From CAYUJH01 sp964394585 (GTDB lineage Bacteria; Bacteroidota; Bacteroidia; Cytophagales; Flammeovirgaceae), in NCBI GenBank assembly GCA_964394585.1, contig CAYMYI010000032.1, positions 1-36,428 on the forward strand: 36,428 nucleotides of DNA. The letters run 5' to 3'. Below the pieces are notes generated by a model. The model had not been told where the DNA came from. It worked only from the letters and a program-made list of their open reading frames with translations, and made no database searches. Positions 1 through 12,000 of this stretch are shown here, piece after piece. Each line of letters opens with the position of its first letter. The first letter of the stretch is position 1. The position numbers and the translations under genes are program-made.

Positions 1-3000
1 GCAGGAGTAACCGTTACTTCTGATGGAAATGACTCGGAGTTTAGAGGAACTATCCATTTTGGCGACGGGGCTTCTTGGACAATCAATGCCAATAATAATC
101 AGTTCTTAGCAGGTTCTTCTATTGATTTTGCAAATAATGGTACTTGGGAGGTTAATGGTGATGGTCATGACTTTTATACTCCAATTACATTTTTACAAGA
201 TGGTAATTTCTTAGTGAATGGAAATAACCAAGAATTTAGAGCCGGAGGAAATATTACAATGGGCAATGGTACAGCACCTATTACGCTAGGTCCTCCTGTA
301 GTTGCATCAGCAAACTTTATTATCAATGGGCAAGAACCAGATTTTAATGATGGAGTGGGTCCTACCATTACTTTAGGAGATAACTTCAATTTTCAAATTA
401 ACAATGCTGCTAATGATGGAGATACTAATTTTGATAATACTATCATTATCGGGGATGATAGTTACATACAATTTCAAAGAGATATCCAAATTAATGGGAC
501 ATTTACAGCAGGCTCAAACGCAATAATGGTTGTAAATACAAATGTGAATGGTTTCGTAACTTTCAATAATGATGTTTCTTTCGGAGCAGGGTCAGTATTA
601 GACATAACATCAGCAGATGTTACTTTTGACGGAAATAATGATTTCATTATTCACGATATGATTCTCCGAACCAATGCAGGAAATCAGCCGCTTGTACGTT
701 TTGATGATACGCCTACCACAGCAAATATCAATCAGCTTACCTTAGAAGCGTCTACGGAAATTCGCTTTGCTTCGAATGGTATACATAACGTAGCTAATAT
801 TGTTACTCCTGGTCCTTGTCCGGCACCTGCTGCCAATGCGATTATTCGTTCGGATAATGGGGGTAATCAGGCAGATATCAACTTTATAGGAGCACAGCAA
901 GACTGGTATTACGTAAGTGTGAGAGATATTAATGCAAGCGGAACAGTACCAGTCAATGTTTTAGGAGGAGGAGTAGATAATGGAAATAATACCAATCTCA
1001 ATTTTTACCCGAACGACCCGTTAGCAGGCAGAACCCTTTATTGGGTAGGAGGTGCCGGCGATTGGGACGATTGTACTAACTGGTCGCTTACTTCAGGGGG
1101 TGCGCCGGGTGTGTTTCCTCCTACCGCTTACGACGATGTGATTTTTGATAATAATTCATTTACTGCAGCAGGGGAAACCGTAACCATCACTGCCGATGCC
1201 GTAGCCAAAAACTTTACATGGCAAGATAATGCCTTGGATGGCGCACAGCTTAACTTAGCTAATGACCTTTGGGTGTACGACGACTTCAACCTTGCAGAAA
1301 CGGCTACACTCCCTATTGTAGGCACGGCAACATTAAACTTGTCTTCTCTTGCGTCTGATGGGGCTACCAATACTTCTAACCTCACTTTCAATGGTGCAAC
1401 GTTACCTGGAGGTATTAATTTTGGTAATCAGAACGCAACAGTGGATGCTGGGGCAAACGATAATGATAATGGTGGTAACGGAGCGAATTGGACACTACAA
1501 GATGCTATCAATGTAACGGGAGGAATCATCCTTACCGAGGGTTCTTTTATCACGAATAGCCAAGACGTAACAGCGCGAAATATCAATGCGAATACGGGAG
1601 ACCTAGCAAGAACGCTAAATTTGGCTGGTTCAACGAATATAACCATCATCGGTAACGATGTATTAACCGGTGGCCCAACGTTCGATTTAAGAGGCACTAC
1701 AGCCTTGACCGGCGATGCAGCAATCAATGCTCTTGTAACACAAACGATTAATTTTACATCAGCAGGTGATATAACTGTGGAAACGGGAGTAGCTACTAAA
1801 ACGCTCCCATCGCTGAACTTCCCCTCAGCTACTGATGTGGTCATTAATACAGGAGATGATACTTCACAGACCATCACATTTGGCGATCTGACCAAAAGTA
1901 CCGCAGGCGGATTGTTTGATATAAACCAAGCAGGTACCTCAACGCTTAAAACTACCATAATAGCCGGAGATATTGATATTGCAAGTACTGTAGGATCACC
2001 TACCGATGTGTTTTTAGAATTGAATGACGGTGGGGGAAATGTGATTAACTCATTGACCATTGGAGCAGGGGCAACAACACAGGTACTAGGTGACCAGACT
2101 ACATACACGAATAATGTGTCTTTTAATGGAGCAGATCATGATATCAATTGGCGCGATGGTGCAATCATTGGGGGCGATTTTACAGTAGGCGATAATGCAG
2201 ATGGATTATTTAGTGATTTGCAAGGTGCTCCTTCGCCTATGATTTTTAATGGCAATGTAACAGTGGGTGATAATCCAACCATTGTATTCGATAAGGGTGT
2301 TCAGTTCGTAGGGGCTGGAAATACAATAAACTTTGCGGCTGTAGGTGGAGGAGGCTCAGTCGTGTTTAACGATAATGCAGGAGTAACGACCGTAGATGGG
2401 AACATTACCTTTGGGAATGGAACTACTTCAGACTTTCAAGAAAATGCGACCTTCTCAGGAACCTCAACTTTTGGAGGTGATGCGGAGTTTTTGGACGGAA
2501 ACACCTATTTGTTCAATGGAGGGGCAGTAACCTCTACGGCAGATATGGAATTCCAGTTTAACACAGTAGTAACCTTCTCTGGAGATGCTAACGGAACGCC
2601 CCTTGATGGTGATACAGACAATGTATTCAATACCATGGAATTTGAGGCAAATGTCTTGGCAACTTTCTCAAACGATGGGGATAACTTATTCAATGGAGAT
2701 ATAACCTTATTCCAAGCATTTAGCCAACCTGTCTCTTTCCAAAATAATGGAACCAACACATTCCAAAATTTAATTTTTGACACCAGTGCAGGGGGGAATA
2801 ATAGAATCTTAGAGTTCACACCACTAGGGCCAAACAACGTACTTGGCTTAATCACCTTAGTAAACCCGACATGTCCTGATTTGCCTATCACGCTTAGAGC
2901 AAGTAGCGGAACAGCGACTGTCAATTTTACGCTAGTGCAGAATATAGTGCGAGCTAACGTGGGCAACTTAGATGCTGACCAAGGATTGGCACCCAAAACA

Positions 3001-6000
3001 GCGCCTCACATGAATGTGTACCAAGGTACAGACTTAGGTGGAAACTCAAATATCTTCTTTGATGGTGATCCTTTGGCAGACATTCGTACAGTATACTGGG
3101 TGAATGGAACAGGTAACTGGAATGATACGAACCAGTGGGATACAGCATCAGGGGGGCCAGGCGGCGAATGTGTACCATCTATTTTTGATGATGTGATTTT
3201 TGATGGAGGTTCCGGTGTAAATGGTAACGTGGTTACCTTTGATGTACTTGCAGGACCAAACACCTACGATGCCGAAGCTAGAAACTTCACGATACAGAAC
3301 ACATCACCAAATTTACAGTTTGCTGGCAATGGCGATCTAATTGTAACAGGTAACTTCACTGCCGATGCAGCGGTTACCTGGAACGGTACAACGCATCAGT
3401 TTAATGCAGGTACAAGCAATGGTTCCGTAACATTTGCTGCAGTAAGAGGTACAGAAGCCAGCACAATAGATCCCGGAAACATTGAGTTCCCTCATGTAAG
3501 TTTTGATGGACATGCCGCTGTAGACGTATTAGATATTGGAGTAGCAGGAACAGGGAAATATGAAGCCCTGACCGTACCGGGGAGAAATCCAGATCCAACT
3601 GCACCTTATTCTTTCACATTAGCCGGCAATCTAACGGTTGATAGTAATCCTGGGCTTACCAATGACAATGCAGGTATTCTGTTCTTTGTGAACGGAGATT
3701 TTGATGCAGCGGGCTTCGATATTAGTACCGGAAACTTAGATGCCTTTGAAACAGCTACCGCTGGACAGCCTAGAAACGTTGATTTATCTACAGGCGACAT
3801 CAACTTAAGTGGTAGAGATGGGATAATTACTACCGAAACGGTTGGGCCTAAACTGCATACACTTAATTCTCCTACTGCTTTTGGTAATGCAGCGGATAAT
3901 GATGGTACTATCAATGTTGATTTACGAGGCAGTGGTTTAAATTTAGATGCAGATGAGGCAACATTTAATTTCTATGTAGCGAATGCACATACTGTTGTGC
4001 TTGGCGACCAAGACTTAGTGGCTTACCCAACGGCTTATGAACAGACGTTTGGCGACATGAATGTATTTGGTAACAATGTTGACCTTGTGTTAGTAGTTAC
4101 TGATGCAGATGCCAACCATGCAGTAGGCAATATTACCATCAATGGAGATGACGGCGATTTGATTGTAAGAGATATTGACCCATCTATTGACCCCATTCTA
4201 ACCATCGGCTCTGTAACCACTATAGGAAACAATACTACAGTAAACTTTGATGGTAATGTTGTTATTGGCGGAGATGCTACAACTGCCAATGCAGCTCCTT
4301 ATAGTTTGGGTATTGGCTCCCACGCAGACCCGGGAGGCACACCTTACAGTGGAAATTTAACCTTAGCGCCAAATACTACTTTAATTTTTGATAGCGACGG
4401 CTCTAATGTTGCCGGAGATGATGGATTTTATGTAATTAATGGTATCACTACCATAGGAGATGGGTCAACAGTCAACGTAGATAGGTTAGGAACGGAAATA
4501 TATTTTATTGGCAATGCAACCTCAGGTAATAACGTAGTGTATACCCTAGACGGCGACCGCCAAATTTTCAATGGCACATTCACTACAGGAGATAACAACG
4601 TAATGAATGTCAATCTAAATCAGGCAGGAACACTTACCCAATTTGTAGAAGACGCAACATTGGGTAATGCCAATGTAACTAACCATAATAGCGCTTCTGT
4701 TCAGTACTTAGAAAATTTAGTAACAGGTACAAATAACATTTTCAATGTTACAAATGGAGTTTCCAACAATAACTTTGGAGATGATGTAGCTACTGATATT
4801 GTGGATTTTGGAATCGGGTTAACCGGGACGCTACTAGGGGGAATCAATACGTTTGACTCTCATGTGAATGTGCAGTCATCAGGTGGGGCAAACATAAACG
4901 ATTTGCAATTCTATAACAGTACCTTCAACGGTCGTTTTGAATTTGGGTACGATGCCACAAGAGCCGTTACTGCTACCGTACCTCCTGCAGGGTTTATCAG
5001 TTTCTGGGGTAATGCAGCTACCAATTTCAACGACCATGTACGTTTTGGCGAACAAACAGAAGTGGTATTCAATGGTAATACTAACTTTAATGGAACAGAT
5101 GCCGATGAGTATTATACAGCTACTAACCCTGATTGGCCTGCAATGCCAGCATATACTGATGAACCCGATTTGGTAAACAGTGAATATTATCCACATGCTA
5201 ATGGAGTAAATGGCCAAGATGAAGTATTCTTACAATTTGGGCTTCTTTCGAATATTACCTTTAATGGTAACATTGCTTTCAACGAAGGCGACGTGTACTT
5301 CATAGGGTCGGAAGTACTGCCCGCGATCGCGCTTCCGATTGCCGTAGCAACCACCATCAACTTTGATGGTATAGTTACAGCTACTGAAAATCTTTCAGGA
5401 GCAAAGCGCCCTGCAAACACGGTAGGTCAAAAAATCACGTTTGGTAACGATGCCTTAGTTAATTTCTTGGATAATGCTTCTGCAGGAGCAGCAACGCAAA
5501 GTGTGTTTAATCAGGTATTTATAAATATTGGTACTGACGTATACTTCAATGACGAATTGTATACAACATTTGACCATTTTAGACTTTCGAGAAGAAATGA
5601 AGTGTTATTGTCCAGAAATGGAGTAATTACGATTACAGGAAATCCGTTCGACGGAGATCCAAATCCTTCCAACAATATCGCAGTATTAACTACTGATACG
5701 TATGATGGAGTAAGCAATGGAGGTAATGAGCCTCCCAATGCCGGGGGCTTCACCGCTCGTGTACGTTGTGATTCGTGGCTGACCATCACAAACAACGAAG
5801 ACCCTGCGAACCCTCTAGCTAACGAGTACGCAACTATTAATTTCCCAACGCCACATTTTCATCGTTGGCAAAATGTGGAAATTGCAAGGCTTCGCGTAAC
5901 TAGTAATGGTTCACCAACAGGTGCTGTGCCTGGTTGGAGTGCGGCAGCAGGCGCATTGTTACGCATCGATGGAGATATTGAATTGGACGATGTAATCGAA

Positions 6001-9000
6001 GATGATAGTGCTACACCGGCACCAGGCCCCCCTTCTCCAACAGTAACAATTTGGAAACCTGAGCCTGTTATACCTCAAGTATTATATTGGATTGGCAATG
6101 CAGGCCAGCCCGACCCTAACCTATCTACCTTTACAGCACCTCAGAATATTGTACGTAACTCTAACTGGACAAATCCTTGGAACTGGGCAAATGTACCAGG
6201 TGGCCAACCCGGTTCGCAGCCATGTGTGCCAAACGGTAGAGATATTGTGATTTTTGATCGCCATTCATTTGGTTCTACATCGTTCATTTTAGTGGATTTA
6301 ACTGCGTCAAACCCTGACTTTCCTACAGCAACGCCTGCAATGCCGGCGAACACATTTTATGACCCACAAGGACCGGGTACAGCTACAGGGCAGATTGTAC
6401 TAGTAGATGATGACCGCATCCGCATTCAAGATATGGAGTGGATCGATGGAGTTGGTACAGGTGAGCAATTACTCGTGGCAGATGGTGTAGATTATACCAC
6501 AGGTGGAGCTATGGATGTTCAAGGGACTATCTTACTGGCTGCTACGGGTGTTCCTAATGATTTTGTGTTCCAAATGCGCAGACATTTTATTGGTGGTGAG
6601 TTGATGAATAACCAATACGAAGGCATTGTAGAGTTTTACAACACCGACCCGTTTGATGATACCGAGCCGTTGGCAGACCAAGAAGCAGATGCGCATTTCG
6701 TTCATAATAAGTATAATATACCCAATCCATTAGGAATTGATAATTCTTTCAAAGGGCCTGTTCAATTTGCATCGAACAGTACTGTGGGGGCTACTACTGG
6801 CGCTGTGCCGAACTTAGGAGTGGATACCGACAGAGCATGGTATTTAAGAAGCGACTTATACATAAAAGACGGGGGAGATGCTGCCACACGTGGTACATTA
6901 GAAATGCTTTCCGGTAGACTGTATGCAGAGCGTTTCACTACCGCTACATCTTCTGACATCAGCATTGAGGGTAACTGGCTCATGAGGCAGCGCGGAGAGT
7001 TCTTTGAAGGGCAAAGTACCGTAACTGTTACCGGAGCATTAAACTCTAATGTCCAAACAGATGAAGATGATGGCGCTGTAGCAACTGCAGACTTCGACCA
7101 AGCCGGGGGCGATGACTTTACGGTTAATCGAAATCCTTTCTATAATCTAATCATCAATAAGAATGCACCAGATTTGGATGTGTTCCTTCAAAATGACCCT
7201 AATGATGGGCTTGATAACCACGGAATTACTGTACTGAATAATCTCGATATTCAAAATGGTGTGCTCCGTGATAACAGCTACCAAATCCGTGGAAACAATA
7301 CAGGAGGAACACTTACGATGAGTGGTACGGCAACCCTTGTGGTTGATATTGGTCAGTCTGACCCATCAGCTACATACCAATTGCCTAATGTGCCTTTATT
7401 ACAAGGAGAAGCGTTTATCATTGCCGCAAATGGTGCTACCGATCCGAATCTAGTATCAGCACTAGATGTAAACAGCTTAGTAGCTAACTTGAACGATGGT
7501 ACCGATGCAATTGTGCTTGAAAATAGTGGTAATGTAATTGATATTATTGGTCAAGTTGGCTTAACTACGGATGTAGCTTGGTTTAACGGGGCAGCAACCC
7601 TTTCAACTCAAGACAGCAAAATTTGGAGAACCGTACCAAATGGCACTGCCAATATTTTCCCACCAACCTACGTACTTGATGATCCGGGGATTGGATGGGT
7701 TGATCAACTAGGGGGAGCTGCCGTATCAGCATCAACGTCAGCAGCGGTGTATGGGGATGTAGGTACGAATGCTATTGCTCCTGTGGGTGGTTCACCTGAC
7801 TTAATCATTTCAGAGTACATTCATGACCCTGCTGGAAATAACGATGTGATTGTATTGTACAACAATACAGGTGCTATCATTCCTGATTTAAGTATTTATA
7901 CGCTTACTCGTTACAATAACGATGATGGCCAAGCAACCGAATTCCCAACCTATTATGAGAATGCGAACATTGGATTGGATATCAACTCTAATGTAGTGTA
8001 CAACTCTGGGCAGGTACAACGAATTCGTCGTCTTTCCGACAATGATGATTTTTCGGTCTATAGTGCATCAGACCAGAACTACGGCAACCTAATCATTCGA
8101 AATGTAGGTAATAAGCGTTTAGACGAAGGAATGTCAGTATTGCGTCCCGGTACGGCTGCAGATGCAGCTCCTACAGCAGGCGGTGCACCTACCGATAGGA
8201 ATAGCCGTGTACGAGGCAATCTTATCATTCAAGATGGGGCGAGTGTAACAGATATAACCCAGCTAAGCGATAACGGCTTCCAGTTTGTATCTAACCCTGC
8301 TAGTCAAATTCGCATGGGAGAGTTCACCCGCTTCACAATAGGAACATTTGGCCCAATTCCTCCAACGCATTTCCCTACGTTGTATGATAGAACAAACGTG
8401 TTCCTTACTAATAGTGTAGTATTTAACATTGGCAATGTTACGACAGCGGTAGGTGCAGGTCATGTAGAAAGCGAAGTTATATACAATGCTGGGGGTAATA
8501 ATCAGACGACAGCAGCTAACGATGTAGAAACTTCAGGAGCTACAGCAGCTCCACAGCGTGCAACCGATGCAGACTTATTGGAAGCTCAGTTCGTGGCAGG
8601 TGAAATCACGTATGCTAATATTACGTTCACAAATCCGCATATTGTTGCGGGCAACATAACAGGTATTCCGCTGAAAGTAATCAATAATGGAGACCCTACA
8701 GCGGCAACAGGCGGTCTAGCCAACCCAACCATTGTTTTAGGTAATTTTACCATTAACGAGGGCAACCATGTGTTTGATAACGGCAATCAAATTCAAGGAG
8801 CTGCGGGAACGCAATCGTTCACTATGGATAACAATACATTCTTATCGATTGGCAACGATAACAACTCTGTATTCCCAACGCAATATGCCGATGTTGAACT
8901 CAACTTGGATAGAAACTCAACAGTAATTTATAATTCTACTGATGTAGCGGCTCCTATTGGTGCTACGCAAAAAGTTAGACGATTATCGTCTGCTTCAGCT

Positions 9001-12000
9001 AACCAAAATTACGGCAACCTCATCATTAGAAATGGTAATGATGTAAGAGCAGCATTAGCGTACAAAGATTTGGATATTGTAGACCCTGCATCTACCAATA
9101 AGAATACTGTTATTAGAGGAGATTTGATTATTGAAGAATGGGCTGAATTGCGAGATGCAGGCTATCAAATTTTAGGAAACGACCAAGGTACATTTACCTT
9201 AGATAACGATGCGGTTGTACGTTTTGGCGGCTCAGTTTCTGACCCGACCCTTACCGGGTTTGCCATGACACAACCCACGCAGTTGCCGTATAGCCCTTAT
9301 ATACCAGGAGGCTTCCCGAATATTGTACTTAATGAAACGACGGTTCCTGCTTCTTCAAAAGTAGTATTTACCTCTGATTTTATCGGAACAGCTTGGCCAT
9401 TGGTAAGTTTAGACCAAACCCAAATGGTATTTGCCGATTTAGATTATCCGAACCTTACTATTACGCAGTGGACTGATGCACGACGTACAGAAAAAGTGGT
9501 GGCTTACTATGAAGACGACTTTGCGCGCATATCTATTACTAATAGCATAGCAATATCAGAACCATTGGAAGTGGGTCTAGTTTATGCTTCGGCAAGTACG
9601 ACGGCTACACCTCCAGGTACAGGTACAGCAACAGTTACTATTACCAACCAAACAAATGGTGATACTGAAACCCTAGTATTGAATGAGATAGGGACAACCG
9701 GGTACTTGGTAAATACAATTACTACGTCAGCAGGGGCTGCAAATCCCGGAAATGGTAATCTTGAGGTAGCAGTTGGGCATGCAATTCAAGTAAACTTTAG
9801 CTATACAACAGTTGTAAATAGTTTGAACTTAGTTGCCTCAGCGAATACAGTAGTAACTAATGTAACCTCAAACCCAACAGCGAGTATTTCGCAGAATGTT
9901 TCAGCAGGAACTCCTATTACCATCACACTGCGCGATATCGATTTAACAGGTACCGGACCATTAGTAATAGAAGTGCAAAATCAAACGACCGGAGAAACAG
10001 AAAATGCTGTTACCCTTGCTGAAACAGGCCCAGGGACAGGAATATTCATTGGCTCTTTACCAACCTCTGCCTCCGTTGGGGATAATGGTAATAATTCAGG
10101 AACACTGTATTTGCAAGATGGTGATATCATTGAAGTTGGTACAGGGTTTTTGGGCGCGGCTAGTCCTGCATTGCCTCTTACTACAGGTGCTGCTGCTGCC
10201 TACACGTTCACTCCGCCGATAGGTATCGTGAAGGACGACCTAAACATTACAGGTGAATTAGTGATAGCTATTGATGAAACAAACTTAGACTCTAACCCTG
10301 CAGGATTGGCTAACGAGTTTCAAGTAAAATTCATTGACGACGGAAACCAAATTGTAGGTAACGATACCCGTAACTTCTTTATGGGCGACTCTACTTCTCT
10401 TATCATCGGTAGAGATGAGTTTGCAACGGAGTTCCCCCACAATTTCATTAATAGTAATATTGACTTTGAAGACCTTTCAACAGTAGTATACAATGCAGGC
10501 GACGGAGTAAATGCAAGCACACAAAATATTCGTTTATTGTCAGATGTTGCTCGTCCGAATGGAAATTATGGCAACTTAGTGTTGAGGTCATTTGGAAACA
10601 ATAATCTTGGTCCTGACTTCACAATAGCAGCAGTACGCAGCGAAAAAGTGTTGTTCCAAGATGGAGCAAATACAGGAGGTTCTGCTAATCCGGCAAGTGA
10701 TGATTTTGCAGCGGCAGGTACTTCAACAGATCCTGATTTGACCGTGCGTGGTATCTTAGAAGTACAAGGCAATATTGACCTTCGCGATGCAGGCTACCAA
10801 ATCAATGCATTCGACCCTGACTCTAGGTACATTCAACGCCAAAGCACTCGTTTCTTCATTGGTCAAGGTGCAGAAGGAACGACCTTCCCCGATTTCGATT
10901 ATGACGAAGTATTTATCGAAATGCCGATTGATAACTCCACTGTGCCTGCAACAATTCCTGCAGTAGACGTGGCAACAGTACCGCCAACAGTATTAGGTGG
11001 AGCGGGAGCAGCTATAGTGCAGACTGAAATTATCTACCAAGCGAATGCTAATCAAACCGTCCGCAATCTGTTTGATGGAAATGTAGCCGGTCCTAACACG
11101 GATATAGAAATCAATGCAGGCGGAGTGTTACCAGATGGAACGCTTGCAGCGCCGAATCCAGGGCCGGGGTCTTATCAGCAAAGCTATCCTCGCTTAACGC
11201 TTACAGGTTCAGGGACAAAAACAACGGAAGCAGCCACTACCAATTTGCGTATTCGTGGTGATTTCACCATCGATGGAACTGCCAATCCGGTAACCTTTGC
11301 CATTGGCGCAGCTAATACCAATGTGTACGTAGATGATAACTGGACAAGTCAAGGCGATGGAGCATTTGATGTAGCCACTGCTAGTGATGTGCACTTCGAA
11401 GGATACCATATGCAAAACATAGAGGATACTCCTGCAGCACCAACTGTTAACGATAATGAGACCTTCTATAGCATCACGGTGAATAATAACACACCGGCGA
11501 CCTATGGCTTCCCTAATTATAATTTCGCAGTAAATATTTTGGATGATGTGCGTGTAGTTTCACCGGCAGCGGAAGGGTCTCCTCAAGCAGGTGTTGAGTT
11601 TATCGAAGGGCATATCTTCCCGGCGTTTATGGACCAAGCAGGGGTAGAAGTAGCTGTAACCGATTACAGACTTTACCTTGACCCATTCTCGTATCATCCA
11701 ATCAATACGAACTTATGGCCGGCACCAGGCTATGTACAAGGCTATATTGAGAAAGAACTAGTATTCGCCCCTAGTGCCAATGTAACCTTCCCGCTTGGTT
11801 CTATAGCGGCAGCAGATGCAGCTCACTCGGTAGCTCCTATTCGCAAAGAACTTACAGGCGCGGCTGAAAACTTTACATTTGCTACCGGTACCGGTGATAG
11901 ATTCCGCCCTGCAGGAATTGAGTATGCAGGTGGAGGGGCAGCAACTTCGTTGATTACCCAATACTTCCACCAAGACCCAGGTAAGTGGGGCTTCTGGACA

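Noticed and set aside
1428..2108. A 226-codon reverse frame inside the giant gene
   Set aside because: An antisense shadow caused by biased codons of the repeat protein; Val/Ser/Pro-rich with no domain. Other long antisense frames in 1-12930 were dropped for the same reason.
5322..5331. Palindrome CGCGATCGCG, which contains the HIP1 octamer known from cyanobacteria
   Set aside because: Noticed only once in the window and inside coding sequence, so chance is enough.
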